Source: Micromonospora marina | GTDB lineage: Bacteria > Actinomycetota > Actinomycetes > Mycobacteriales > Micromonosporaceae | Assembly (NCBI RefSeq): GCF_900091565.1 | Contig: NZ_FMCV01000009.1 | Coordinates: 120,822 to 184,821 of the forward strand | Length of the DNA: 64,000 bases | Reading direction: 5' to 3' | In this document: piece by piece, positions 9,005-17,671 of the stretch | How positions within the stretch are numbered: position 1 is the first letter of the stretch | Layout: every line of letters starts with the position of its first letter | Program-made: the position numbers and the translations under genes | The notes under the pieces: generated by a model | What the model was told of the DNA's origin: nothing | Seen by the model: only the letters and a program-made list of their open reading frames with translations | The model's database searches: none

Positions 9005-9025
9005 CCGCCAGATCGGATCTGGCGG
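9005..9025. promoter_or_regulatory. Palindrome upstream of the drug-exporter operon, possible operator
   Basis: Two 10-base arms, CCGCCAGATC and GATCTGGCGG, flank a single G. Further T-C-T-G-G-C-G half-sites occur at about 9031 and 9107. With a one-base spacer it is an unlikely terminator hairpin and more like a dimeric repressor site. It lies in the 204-bp gap before the ABC genes; no regulator gene is adjacent. Confidence 0.4.
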
Positions 9026-9148
9026 GCCGTCTGGCGCCTTCGGGGTGAGGCCGGCACACCACCACAGCTTGCCGGCCTCGTTGAAACAGGCGATCGGTCT
9101 GGCGGCACGCCGCCTGTCGAGGACATCGACGACGAGAGGTAGCGATTC

Positions 9149-10162
9149 ATGAGCAACCGGAACACCGGCCTGGCCGTCGAGGCCGAGGGCCTGGTCCGGT
9201 CCTTCGGTTCGACCCGGGCACTCGACGGGCTGGACCTGCGGGTTCCCGCCGGCACCGTGTACGGCGTACTGGGCCCGAACGGCGCCGGGAAGACCACCGC
9301 CGTACGGGTGCTGGCGACGCTGTTGCGCCCGGACGGCGGCACGGCCCGGGTCTTCGGGCACGACGTGGTGCGTGACGCCGACGCGGTGCGCTCCCGGGTG
9401 AGCCTGACCGGCCAGTACGCCTCGCTGGACGAGGACCTGACCGGGGCGGAGAACCTGGTCCTGCTGGGCCGGCTGCTCGGGCTGGGCCGGGTAGCCGCCC
9501 GGGACCGGGCCGAGCAGCTGCTCGCCGCGTTCGGGCTGACCGAGGCGGCGGGACGGCAGGTGAAGAAGTACTCCGGCGGGATGCGGCGGCGCATCGACAT
9601 CGCGGCGAGCATCCTCAACACCCCGGACCTGTTGTTCCTCGACGAGCCGACCACCGGGCTGGACCCGCGCAGTCGCAACCAGGTGTGGGCGATCGTGCGG
9701 GCGGTGGTGGCGTACGGCACGACGGTGCTGCTGACCACGCAGTACCTGGACGAGGCGGACCAGCTCGCCGGCCGGATCGCTGTGGTCGACCACGGCCGGG
9801 TGATCGCGGAGGGCACCCCGGGCGAGTTGAAGGCGTCGATCGGCGCGGGCAGCGTCCACATCCGGCTGCGCGATCCGGAGCAGCGGCCGCAGGCCGAGCA
9901 GGTGCTGCGGGCGTCGCTGGGCGTACCGGTGCAGCTCGCCGCGGACCCGGCGGCACTGACCGCGCGCGTCGGCGAGCACGGCACCGACCTGGAGGCCGGT
10001 ACGCAGGCGGCGCGGGCGCTCGGCGAGCTGGCCGCCGCCGGCATCGTGGTGGACGACTTCTCCCTCGGCCAGCCCAGCCTGGACGAGGTCTTCCTGGCCC
10101 TGACCGACCACCCGGCCGTCCCGGCGGACGAGCGGGACGACGAACTGGAGGCGGCGCGATGA
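9149..10162 (+). CDS. ABC transporter ATP-binding protein, DrrA-type drug resistance
   Basis: 337 residues with Walker [10 protein letters not shown] near residue 47, the signature Y-S-G-G-M-R-R-R and Walker [13 protein letters not shown]. The C-terminal ~100 residues match the DrrA extension with L-D-E-V-F. GAGAGG precedes ATG 9149. It powers the permease encoded next, with which it overlaps by ATGA. DrrAB-type pumps export hydrophobic drugs and often protect antibiotic producers; here the substrate is unknown, with no biosynthetic genes nearby. Confidence 0.93.
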   Translation: MSNRNTGLAVEAEGLVRSFGSTRALDGLDLRVPAGTVYGVLGPNGAGKTTAVRVLATLLRPDGGTARVFGHDVVRDADAVRSRVSLTGQYASLDEDLTGAENLVLLGRLLGLGRVAARDRAEQLLAAFGLTEAAGRQVKKYSGGMRRRIDIAASILNTPDLLFLDEPTTGLDPRSRNQVWAIVRAVVAYGTTVLLTTQYLDEADQLAGRIAVVDHGRVIAEGTPGELKASIGAGSVHIRLRDPEQRPQAEQVLRASLGVPVQLAADPAALTARVGEHGTDLEAGTQAARALGELAAAGIVVDDFSLGQPSLDEVFLALTDHPAVPADERDDELEAAR

Positions 10163-11013
10163 GCGACACCGCGATCACCACCGGGCGGGCGCCGTCCGTC
10201 TACATGCCGTCCGCCGAGGCGCTGGCCACTGTGCTCGCCCCGGCGGAGCGGCCGACCCGGCCCAGCGCGCTGTCGGCGTCGCTGACGTTCGGCTGGCGTG
10301 CGCTGCTGAAGATCAAGCACGTGCCGGAGCAGCTGTTCGACGTGACCGCGTTCCCGATCATCATGGTGCTGATGTTCACGTACCTGTTCGGTGGCGCGCT
10401 CGCCGACAGCCCGCGTGCGTACCTCCAGTTCTTCCTGCCCGGCATCATGGTCACGAGCGTCGTGATGATCACCATGTACACCGGGGTCGGGCTGAACAGC
10501 GACATCGAGAAGGGCGTCTTCGACCGGATCCGCACGCTGCCGGTCTGGCGGCCGGCGGCGCTCGTCGGGATGATCTTCGGTGACGTGCTGCGCTACGTCC
10601 TGGCCGCCGTGGTCATCCTCACCGTGGGTGTGGTGCTCGGCTTCCGTCCCGACGGTGGGCTGTTCGGGGTGCTGGCCGGGATCGGCCTGCTGGTGGTCTT
10701 CTCGTTCGCGTTCTCCTGGGTGTGGACGTTCTTCGGTCTGGTGCTGCGCAGTGAGAAGTCGGTGATGGGGACCAGCATGATGGTGCTGTTCCCGCTGACG
10801 TTCCTGAGCAACGTGTTCGTCGACCCGTCCACCATGCCCGGCTGGCTGCAGGCGTTCGTCAAGGTCAACCCGATCACCCAGCTCGTCACCTCGGTCCGCG
10901 CGGCGATGGCCGGCTCGATGGACGGCCCGAGCACCATGTGGATGCTGCTCTGGAGCGCCCTCTTCGTGGTCGTGTTCGGCACGCTGACCATGTACCGCTA
11001 CAACCGGCGCTGA
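10159..11013 (+). CDS. ABC-2 type permease, DrrB-like
   Basis: 284 residues from ATG 10159, overlapping the ATPase stop by four bases. About six transmembrane helices start near residue 65. The order and motifs (F-L-P-G-I-M-V near helix 2, [12 protein letters not shown] in the loop, N-P-I-T-Q near the end) are those of ABC-2 drug exporters. It forms the membrane channel for the adjacent ATPase. A 12-bp hairpin shared with the convergent ATPase gene follows. Confidence 0.92.
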   Translation: MSDTAITTGRAPSVYMPSAEALATVLAPAERPTRPSALSASLTFGWRALLKIKHVPEQLFDVTAFPIIMVLMFTYLFGGALADSPRAYLQFFLPGIMVTSVVMITMYTGVGLNSDIEKGVFDRIRTLPVWRPAALVGMIFGDVLRYVLAAVVILTVGVVLGFRPDGGLFGVLAGIGLLVVFSFAFSWVWTFFGLVLRSEKSVMGTSMMVLFPLTFLSNVFVDPSTMPGWLQAFVKVNPITQLVTSVRAAMAGSMDGPSTMWMLLWSALFVVVFGTLTMYRYNRR

Positions 11014-11021
11014 CGTGACAC

Positions 11022-11049
11022 GGTGGCGGGGCCGCGCGGCCCCGCCACC
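11022..11049. terminator. Bidirectional hairpin between convergent genes
   Basis: A perfect 12-bp stem, GGTGGCGGGGCC (11022-11033) with its complement (11038-11049), closes a GCGC loop. It lies between the permease stop at 11013 and the convergent ATPase stop at 11057. Confidence 0.8.
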
Positions 11050-11056
11050 TCGCCGG

Positions 11057-14000
11057 TCAGAGCCGCCAGGGCACCGGCTCGGCCGGCCGGTAGCGGCAGG
11101 CGCCGCCGGTGGTGACCGACTCGCGCAGGTGGGCGGCGAGCGCCGGATGCCGCTCGTCGATGCGGCGCAGGGTGTCGCGGATCCGCCCGGTCACCGCCTT
11201 GCGTGCCCGTTCCGCCTGGTCGCCGAGACGCCGGCTGCGCCCGGCCAGGCCGGCGGCGGCCCGCAACTGGTCGAGCAGCGCCGCGCGCTCGGCGTCCAGC
11301 TCGGCCAGCCGCCGCCCGTCGTCACGCACCGCCGCCCGGTCGATCTCGTCGTCGAGCCGCCGCAGGCGCCGGCGGTAGCGGGCCTTCGCCTCGTCGTCGA
11401 GCACCGGATCGGCGCCGAGGCGGCGCGCGGCGACGAGTTCCGGGCCGGCCGCCGGGTCGAGCAGCTCGACGGCGGGCACGTCCGTGCCGGGCCGGCTCAG
11501 CAGCAGCCGCAGGTCGTGCAGCCCTTTGGCGTCGGGCAGGTGCACCACGACGCCGTCGTACGCGAGGCGCCACACCGGCCCGTCCCGCCGGAACTCCGGC
11601 CGGACCACGTCCGCACCTGCCACGCCGAGGTCCGGCGGCCGCGCGTTCCCGTGGACCACACCCGCGCGGGACAGACCCGACGCGGCGCGGCGGCCCGCCG
11701 GCGACGACGCGGTGACCAGAGCCGGAGCGCCCGCGCCGAGCCGGACCGCCACCGGCGCGACCAGGGCGGACGCCGCCGCCGGGGCGGGATCCGTCGCGCC
11801 CAGCCGGTCCACCACCTGAAGCATGCCCAGCGTCCGCGCCTCGACCACCGTCTCGGCCCGCAGCCGCCACGCCTCGGCCGCGTCACCCGGCCCGTCGCGT
11901 CCGGCGAGCGCGCCCACCAGCCCGGCCCGCGCCAGCACCGACCAGGGCCGGGCGCCCAGGCGGTCCGCGGCCTCCCCGGCCGCCGTGTAACAGTCGATCG
12001 CGTCGTCCCACCGGCCCTCGGCCGCCTCCACCACGGCCAGCCACAGGTCGACCGGGCCGCCGATGTCGCAGCCGAACAACGCCGCCGTCCACTGCCCGCG
12101 GTGCGGGGTCAGGTCGGCCCGCACCGCCGCGCACCGCGCCGGGTCGCCGTCCACCGCCGCCGCCTGCGCCCGCAGGCGCAGCCACAACGGCGACACCGAC
12201 CGGGGGTACGCGGTGCCCGCGGCCTCGATCGCGGCGGTGAGCCGCAGCACCGTGGCCGCGTCGCCGCGCTCGGCCGCGGTGATCGCCCGGAGCAGCTCGG
12301 CCTGCGGGTGCCCGGTGCCCACCCGGTCGAGCACCGCCTCGGCCTCGGCGAGACGGCCGTACAGCAGCAGAATCGACCAGCGCAGGTGGTGCGTCATGAA
12401 CGCGTGGTCGGAGTGCCCCGGCTCGCGGTAGCTCTCCGCCTCGGCGAAGCCCGCCTCGGCGGCGGCGAGGTCGCCCTGGAAGGCGGCGATGATGGCGGTG
12501 TCCGCGATCGCCGCCACCCGCTGCCGGGCCACGTCGCCGCGTTGCGCGCCGGTCACGAACGCGGCCAGCTCGTGCCGGTAGCCCGGATCGCCCAGCTCCA
12601 GCAACGCGACCCAGCGCAGCGCCGTGGCCCACAGCTCGGTCTCCCGGTCGCCGCCGCGGCGGGCCACCTCGCGGATCTCGGCGGTGACCACGGCTCGCTC
12701 CTGCGCGGTGCCGAGCCCCCAGGTGGTGTCGTGGCGGGCCCACAGGCTGAAGGTGAGCGCCTCGTCGTCGCGGCCGTGCCGGGCGAGCGTCTCGGTGGCC
12801 GTGATCAGGTCGGTGACCAGCGCGCGTACCGGCCGCTCCGGGTCCGGTTCCGCGATCAACCGCCGGTACGCCTCGCGGACCAGCTCGGTGGCGTCGAGCC
12901 GGCGGCGGGTGGCGGAGTGCTGCCGGTGCGCGATCAGCGCCACCCGGGTCAGCGCGCCGGGATCGGGCAGCTCCCGGGCCAGCGCGGCGGCCTCGGCCAG
13001 CAGCCGCTCGACCTCGGCGGGCGGGCCGGCGTGGTGCAGCAGCCCGGCCAGTTCCAGCAGCACCCGGACCCGCCGGCCGGGCTGGCCGGTCAGTTCCAGC
13101 GCGCGCCGGTAGTGGCGTACCGACTCGTCCACGGCGATCCGGCCCCCGGCGTCGCGGGCGGCGGCCAGCAGCAGGTCACCGGCGCGTTCCGGCTCCAGCT
13201 CGGCGCCGGCCAGCCAGGCGTGCCGGGCCAGGTGGGCCGGGCTGAGCGCGCCGGCGAGCGAGTCCGACCGGTCGACGGCCCGGACCACAGCCGCGTGCCG
13301 GGCCCGCCGTTCGTCCTCGGCGAGCCCGTCGTAGAGCGTCTCGCGAACCAGGTCGTGCACGAAGACGAAGCGACCGCCGTCGCGGGGCAGCACCAGCCGG
13401 GCCGCGGCGGCGCGGCCGAGCAGCCGGTCGACCTGCGCGACCGGAGCGGGTACGCAGGCGGCGAGCGTCCCTGCGTCGAACTCGCGGCCGAGCACCGCGG
13501 CCACCGTGAGCGCCTCGACCACTCCGGCGGGCAGTTGGTCGAGCCGGCGGCGCACCACCTCCCGTACGCCGGGAGCGACGGTGTCGGTGAGGCCGTGGGT
13601 GTGCCACAGCCGGGCGGTCTGCTCCACGAAGAACGGGTTCCCGCCGGTGCGCCGGTGCACCTCGTCGACCAGGCTCGCGGCGGGCTCCCGGCCGGCGGTA
13701 CGGGCCATCAGTGCGGCCACCTCGGCGCGATCGAGCCCGGCGAGCGTGACGGTGGTGGCCTTGGCGGTGAGCGGCAGCAGCCACGGCCGTAGCGGGTGCT
13801 CGACGGATTCGACTTCGGCGTCCCGGTAGGTGCCGATCAGCAGCAGCCGCTCGAACCACGCGTGCTGGGTGACGAACTGGAGCAGCCGCAGCGACGCCGG
13901 GTCGGCCCAGTGCAGGTCGTCGAGGACCACGGTGACCGGCCGGTGCTGGGCGACGGCGACCAGGGCGGCGGTCACCGCGTCGTGCCTGTCGAACTCGGCC

Positions 14001-14389
14001 CGCCCGGCGTCACCCGGCTCGGCCGCGTCATCCGGCTCGATCGTGCCGCCCGCCGGGTGCTCGCCCAGCAGTGCGGCCAGGCCGGCACCGGCCGCTTCCC
14101 GCACCCCCGGCGGGTCGTCGGCGGACCGGGCCAGCCGCCGCAACACCTGCACCCAGGGCCAGTAGTCGGGGGCGGTGTCGGAGTCCCAGCAGGCGGCGCC
14201 GAGCACCAGTGCTCCGCCGCGGCGGGCCTCGTCGGCGGCGGCCGAGACCAGCGTGGTCTTGCCGATACCCGGCTCGCCGGTGACCAGGACGAGACCGCCG
14301 TGGCTGTCGACCAGCCGGGCCACCTCGGCGCGCAGCAGCGCGGCGGGATGCTCCCGCCCGATGATGTGTTCGCCGAACCGCGGCTCCAT
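11057..14389 (-). CDS. Large STAND-type AAA ATPase with tetratricopeptide-like middle, no LuxR domain
   Basis: 1110 residues. The N-terminal 300 residues are an AAA_16/STAND ATPase: Walker A G-E-P-G-I-G-K-T-T near residue 40, Walker B V-V-L-D-D-L-H-W-A-D, then a G-T-Y-R-D sensor. A long helical repeat region (about 350-880) resembles the TPR-like arm of LuxR/MalT-type regulators, but the C-terminus has no helix-turn-helix. Instead there is a small domain containing D-G-P-V-W-R-L-A-Y-D and a charged coiled coil (about 990-1090). It probably acts as a ligand-triggered signalling ATPase; partner and signal are unknown. A four-base GAGG lies just ahead of ATG 14389. The upstream operon is on the same strand, 44 bases away. 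Confidence 0.75.
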   Translation of the reverse strand: MEPRFGEHIIGREHPAALLRAEVARLVDSHGGLVLVTGEPGIGKTTLVSAAADEARRGGALVLGAACWDSDTAPDYWPWVQVLRRLARSADDPPGVREAAGAGLAALLGEHPAGGTIEPDDAAEPGDAGRAEFDRHDAVTAALVAVAQHRPVTVVLDDLHWADPASLRLLQFVTQHAWFERLLLIGTYRDAEVESVEHPLRPWLLPLTAKATTVTLAGLDRAEVAALMARTAGREPAASLVDEVHRRTGGNPFFVEQTARLWHTHGLTDTVAPGVREVVRRRLDQLPAGVVEALTVAAVLGREFDAGTLAACVPAPVAQVDRLLGRAAAARLVLPRDGGRFVFVHDLVRETLYDGLAEDERRARHAAVVRAVDRSDSLAGALSPAHLARHAWLAGAELEPERAGDLLLAAARDAGGRIAVDESVRHYRRALELTGQPGRRVRVLLELAGLLHHAGPPAEVERLLAEAAALARELPDPGALTRVALIAHRQHSATRRRLDATELVREAYRRLIAEPDPERPVRALVTDLITATETLARHGRDDEALTFSLWARHDTTWGLGTAQERAVVTAEIREVARRGGDRETELWATALRWVALLELGDPGYRHELAAFVTGAQRGDVARQRVAAIADTAIIAAFQGDLAAAEAGFAEAESYREPGHSDHAFMTHHLRWSILLLYGRLAEAEAVLDRVGTGHPQAELLRAITAAERGDAATVLRLTAAIEAAGTAYPRSVSPLWLRLRAQAAAVDGDPARCAAVRADLTPHRGQWTAALFGCDIGGPVDLWLAVVEAAEGRWDDAIDCYTAAGEAADRLGARPWSVLARAGLVGALAGRDGPGDAAEAWRLRAETVVEARTLGMLQVVDRLGATDPAPAAASALVAPVAVRLGAGAPALVTASSPAGRRAASGLSRAGVVHGNARPPDLGVAGADVVRPEFRRDGPVWRLAYDGVVVHLPDAKGLHDLRLLLSRPGTDVPAVELLDPAAGPELVAARRLGADPVLDDEAKARYRRRLRRLDDEIDRAAVRDDGRRLAELDAERAALLDQLRAAAGLAGRSRRLGDQAERARKAVTGRIRDTLRRIDERHPALAAHLRESVTTGGACRYRPAEPVPWRL

Positions 14390-14433
14390 GACCTCACGAC
14401 GCTAGTCGAAGGGTCCGACAAACAGGGGGGCGT

Positions 14434-14841
14434 TCAGAGTCGCGCGTCGGTGACGACGTGCGCGCACGCCGGGCAGGCGGCCGGCCCCTGCTCGGCGAAC
14501 CATCGGCAGGTACGCCGGATCGCGCACTTCGGCAGCGTCTCCTCCGCGGGCGCTGCGGTCTCGGCGTACGAGGCGGCCATCCGGGCGCCCAGCCCGCAGT
14601 GCGATCCGGTCCAGAAGCCGCAGGACGAGGTGACGCACGGGCCGGCGAGCCGGGCGCGCGACTCGATCGGCCCGTCGGAGCCGCCGAGCCCGGCGAGCGC
14701 CACCTCGGCCGGTACGGCCGGGGTCACGTAGGCCACCCGGCCCGCCGGAGTGATCATGCCGAGGAACACAGTGGCGTTCGACGCCGGGGTGCTCGGGCAC
14801 ATCCGCTCCGGCGTGCCGGCCGGCCGGGTGGTGTCGGTCAC
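14434..14841 (-). CDS. Cysteine-rich 135-residue protein of unknown function
   Basis: The GTG start (14841) overlaps the preceding stop (14838) by four bases, so translation is probably coupled. There are eight cysteines: C-P-S near residue 15, then C-x4-C-x7-C (in GPCVTSSCGFWTGSHCGL) and C-x5-C-x10-C-x2-C at the end. The spacing suggests bound metal or an Fe-S cluster rather than secreted disulfides, as no signal peptide is seen. I do not recognise the family. It is the last gene of a three-gene unit with a Tat-exported protein and an 86-residue protein. Confidence 0.7.
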   Translation of the reverse strand: MTDTTRPAGTPERMCPSTPASNATVFLGMITPAGRVAYVTPAVPAEVALAGLGGSDGPIESRARLAGPCVTSSCGFWTGSHCGLGARMAASYAETAAPAEETLPKCAIRRTCRWFAEQGPAACPACAHVVTDARL

Positions 14842-15098
14842 CGCTGGATCCAGAACCCGATGTCGTTGATCTTCTGGCCGAGGTCCTGGGCGAACGGGCC
14901 GTCGATGACCCAGAGGCCGTACCACTCGGGGCGCAGCTTGATGTTGCCGTGGCCGACGGTCAGCGGGTTGGTCAGCTTGGCGTCGGCGGTACGCAGCGCG
15001 GCCAGGCCGGCCTTCTGGATCTCCGCGGCGATCAGGGTCTGCTGCTCGGGGCTCAGGTCGACACCGTCGACCACGAAGCGGAACTCGTTGCGGGCCAT
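14838..15098 (-). CDS. Small 86-residue protein of unknown function
   Basis: The ATG at 15098 is preceded by a strong GGAGG site. The protein starts M-A-R-N-E-F-R-F-V-V-D-G-V-D-L-S-P-E-Q and ends in an aromatic G-F-W-I-Q-R. There are no cysteines, no membrane segment and no signal. The first half looks like a short strand plus helix with an N-E-F-R-F-V-V-D-G core, as found in some leader-like or carrier-like small proteins, but I cannot assign it. Its position between the Tat-exported protein (13 bases upstream) and the eight-cysteine protein (4-base overlap) implies a shared function. Confidence 0.65.
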   Translation of the reverse strand: MARNEFRFVVDGVDLSPEQQTLIAAEIQKAGLAALRTADAKLTNPLTVGHGNIKLRPEWYGLWVIDGPFAQDLGQKINDIGFWIQR

Positions 15099-15111
15099 GT
15101 GCTTCCTCCGG

Positions 15112-15825
15112 TCACTCGTACGATTCGGTGCCCAGCCCGCGACGCAGGCTGGTGCGGGTGAAGGCCGCCCAGCCGGCGTGCGAGGCGGCGTCGGTGCGGT
15201 GCCCGGCGCGGGCGAGCACCCGGGCGGCGTGCTCCGCCCAACGGCCGGCGGTCGCCGCCGCGTCGCCCCACAGTTCGCGGCAGGCCGCGACCGCGAAGGC
15301 GACCTGTTCGGCCGCGCCGGTGAACCCGGCGGGTCCGTCCGCGACCCGGATCGTGCCGTCCGGGCGGACCCGCACGCTCGGGAAGTGGTGGTGCAGGCTG
15401 GCCAGCGTGGCCAGGTGGGTGGCGTCCCGCCGGCCGGCGGCGAAGCCGGCGTGCAGCTCGTCGTCGCGGCGGTGCCGGATGGCGTGCAGGACCAGCGCGT
15501 CGCCGGCCGCCTCGATCCGGGCGACGACCTGCACCGGCACGCTCCAGGCCGACGGCGAGTTCGCCGACCAGAACGCCAGCCAGGCGGCGAGCCGGGCGTG
15601 GAAGTCGCCCTGGACGGCGATCGGGAGCGCGGACCCGTCGGGCGCGCGCAGCGCGGCGGCGGCGATGCGGTCCCGGGTGACGAGCGGGGTCGCGGGGCGG
15701 CTCGGAGCGGCCGCCGCGGCACCGGTGGTGGAGGCGACGGCCAGGCCGGTCACGGTGACCGCCGAGGCCGCCGCCGCGCCGGCGAGCAGTCGCCGACGGT
15801 CGAGCGGTTGTCCGTTGTCGTTCAT
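15112..15825 (-). CDS. Tat-exported protein of unknown function
   Basis: 237 residues from ATG 15825, with AAGGG at a good distance upstream. The N-terminus has a twin-arginine signal: D-R-R-R-L-L-A-G followed by an alanine/valine-rich hydrophobic stretch ending near residue 38. The mature part is rich in alanine, arginine and histidine (a H-H-H-F segment and a H-R-R-D-D segment) and ends R-R-G-L-G-T-E-S-Y-E. Tat export usually means the protein folds, or takes up a cofactor, in the cytoplasm. No known domain is recognised. It is the first gene of the operon with the 86-aa and eight-cysteine proteins. Confidence 0.65.
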   Translation of the reverse strand: MNDNGQPLDRRRLLAGAAAASAVTVTGLAVASTTGAAAAAPSRPATPLVTRDRIAAAALRAPDGSALPIAVQGDFHARLAAWLAFWSANSPSAWSVPVQVVARIEAAGDALVLHAIRHRRDDELHAGFAAGRRDATHLATLASLHHHFPSVRVRPDGTIRVADGPAGFTGAAEQVAFAVAACRELWGDAAATAGRWAEHAARVLARAGHRTDAASHAGWAAFTRTSLRRGLGTESYE

Positions 15826-15982
15826 CGTCGGCCCTTCGTCGACGGCAGTGGCCCGACGGTATCGACCGGATGCGATCAGAAAAACACTCTGTGTGACGGG
15901 AGGCCGACAGGAAAGCCGGGGATACCCGGCGGCGTGAACGACGGTTCCTGTGCCCGGTTCACGCAACACCCGGGGTGGACGG

Positions 15983-16369
15983 TCAGCCCCGGAGCAACCC
16001 GGCCACGGCCCGTTGCGCGTGCACGACAGTCGCCGCGGGCAGGTCGAGCGACCAGAGCGCGGCGGCCAGGTAGTCCAGGACGCGCCAGCACTGCTCCCCG
16101 GTCAGCGTCGACCGCAGTGGTCCACCGAGGACCGGCCCGGCGTCCCCTGGCCCGTCGTCCGGGCCCTGCCGCATCCCGCGCAGCGCCGCGTCCAGCCGGG
16201 CGGCGAGCAGCGCGGCGAGCCACCGGCGGTCCACCCCGATCAGGTAAGGCGCCAGCTCCGCGTCGGCCGCGATCAGCCGCAACCAGCGGTGCACAGCCGC
16301 GCGCACGGCGACCGGGCCGAGCCGGTCGGCAGGCTCGCGGGGACAGGTCACCAGCTCCGTGGTCCGCAC
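15983..16369 (-). CDS. Degenerate truncated-globin-like protein
   Basis: 128 residues from GTG 16369 (GTG 16351 is an alternative). The order of motifs resembles group I/II truncated haemoglobins: L-G-P-V-A-V-R-A-A-V at the A/B helices, D-A-E-L-A-P-Y-L-I-G-V-D-R-R at the C/E region, and a final A-x4-L-D-L-P helix. In normal members an A-H-x-G-L segment carries the haem-binding proximal histidine. Here the matching segment reads G-P-L-R-S-T-L-T-G-E-Q, with no histidine. If it belongs to this family it probably does not bind haem in the usual way. The assignment rests on my reading of motif order only. The Tat operon lies downstream on the same strand. Confidence 0.45.
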   Translation of the reverse strand: MRTTELVTCPREPADRLGPVAVRAAVHRWLRLIAADAELAPYLIGVDRRWLAALLAARLDAALRGMRQGPDDGPGDAGPVLGGPLRSTLTGEQCWRVLDYLAAALWSLDLPAATVVHAQRAVAGLLRG

Positions 16370-16417
16370 GACCAGGGGTACGGATGATCGAGCCCGGTCA
16401 GTTCACCGCACGGTTGA

Positions 16418-16531
16418 CTGCTACACCATCAACATGGCCCGGTGCGGGTCCAGACGCACGAGATCGGCCACCTCCTCGAGGTCTTCACCGGCAGCTGGCC
16501 GGCCGCCTCGGTGGTGGGCGCCCAGCGCTGA
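16418..16531 (+). pseudogene. Possible short gene remnant
   Basis: One open stretch after a TGA at 16415-16417 ends at TGA 16529-16531. It contains T-H-E-I-G-H-L-L-E-V-F-T-G and P-A-A-S-V-V-G, which look like a decayed end of a RidA-type or similar small enzyme. There is no start codon and no ribosome site, so this may be chance. Confidence 0.15.
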
Positions 16532-16558
16532 CAACGCCGTGACGACGGGGTCGGCGGA

Positions 16559-17671
16559 TCACCGCCGGCCCCGTCCGCGCGCCCGGCCCCTCCCCGCCGC
16601 ACCGGCCGCCGCCTTGCCGGGCTTCCCGGCCGCAGCCTTGTCCGGCCGCCCCGTCGCCGGCCTGCCGGACTTCCCGGCTCCCGTCCTGTCCGGCCTCCCG
16701 CCGCCCGCCCGGTCCGCGCCCCGGCCGGACGCCGCGTCGTCGGCGAGATCCGCCGCGCGGCCGCTCAGCTCCTCGACCCGCTCCCGGAGCCGGCGCAGCG
16801 CCCCGGCGTCGCCGTCCACCTCGGACACCTCGTCGAGCAAACCGACGTAGTCGGCGGCCAGCCGCCGGTACGCCGGTGCGACCGGCCCGGCGCGCCCGTC
16901 CAGGTCGATGATCTGCTGGGCGAGGACAGCTGTGGCGGCACCGAGCGCGGCCCGCTCGTCGGCGCGCGCGTCCCGCCCGGCCCGCCGCGCGTCGGCCAGC
17001 CGACCGGCCCGCCGCCCACCGAACCAGAGCACCGCCGCGCCGGCCACGACCCCGGCCACCGCGCCGCCGGCCAGCAGATAGCGGGGCAACGACGGGCTGA
17101 TGGTACGAGCCCCGTCCGGCACCAGACCGGCCCGCACCAGCCGGTCGTAGTTGAGCACGATCACCTTCAGCGCCTCGACCGGCCGGTCCACGAACGCGTC
17201 GGCGCCCCGGCCGATCGTGGTCTCGACGACCACGGCCCGGCCGAGGTCACGCGGGCCGTCGCCGCCCAGGCGGGAGCAGCCGTACGTGTCCCAGTCCTCG
17301 CCGTCGCGGCTCATCGCCAGCACCAGCGTGCCCCGCGTGGCGCGCTCGGTGTCGTCGCACGCCTCCCGCAGGTCGGCGCCCGGCTCCATGATCAGCACCA
17401 CCAGCCGCCGGTTGCCGACGACCCGCTCGGCGGCGGCCCGGTCCAGGTCCACGCCGGGCGCCGCGTAGACCGAGGAGCCGCGTACCTGCCGGGCCACCGG
17501 CCCGTCCAGGACGCCGCCGGTCCACAGCGCCCAGCCGGCCAGCGCCAGGCAGGCGAGCACCGCCCGGCCGAACGCGGTGCCGACCAGGCGGCCGAACAGC
17601 CGGCCCGGGCCGGTCGCCGCCACGCCACGACGGGCCGCCGCCCGATCGGGACGGGTCGCGACGCGGCTCAC
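16559..17671 (-). CDS. Membrane protein with coiled-coil and basic C-terminal tail, unknown function
   Basis: 370 residues from GTG 17671, overlapping the preceding stop by GTGA. A transmembrane helix near residues 31-50 and another near 190-215 bound an extracytoplasmic domain with a C-x-D and a Y-G-C-S-R-L-G-G pair of cysteines. After the second helix comes a cytoplasmic helical region (A-D-E-R-A-A-L-G-A-A-T and further heptads), then a tail of repeated G-x-P-x-K and G-R-x-R units of low complexity. It shares an operon with the two genes upstream. The layout resembles a TPM_phosphatase-type membrane protein, but I cannot show the domain. Confidence 0.7.
   Translation of the reverse strand: MSRVATRPDRAAARRGVAATGPGRLFGRLVGTAFGRAVLACLALAGWALWTGGVLDGPVARQVRGSSVYAAPGVDLDRAAAERVVGNRRLVVLIMEPGADLREACDDTERATRGTLVLAMSRDGEDWDTYGCSRLGGDGPRDLGRAVVVETTIGRGADAFVDRPVEALKVIVLNYDRLVRAGLVPDGARTISPSLPRYLLAGGAVAGVVAGAAVLWFGGRRAGRLADARRAGRDARADERAALGAATAVLAQQIIDLDGRAGPVAPAYRRLAADYVGLLDEVSEVDGDAGALRRLRERVEELSGRAADLADDAASGRGADRAGGGRPDRTGAGKSGRPATGRPDKAAAGKPGKAAAGAAGRGRARGRGRR

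Noticed and set aside
8948..9142. 64-codon frame between the aldo/keto reductase and the drug exporter, considered as a leader peptide
   Set aside because: It ends six bases before the exporter ATG but has no ribosome site and no attenuator-like hairpins; it overlaps the palindrome.
11015..13792. 925-codon plus-strand frame opposite the large ATPase
   Set aside because: It is the antisense of a gene with Walker motifs; it consists of low-complexity G, R, A, V, P and Q.
16560..16680. Repeats at the end of the 370-aa membrane protein as a DNA element
   Set aside because: They translate in frame to a low-complexity G/K/R/P tail; protein-level repeats are enough to explain them.
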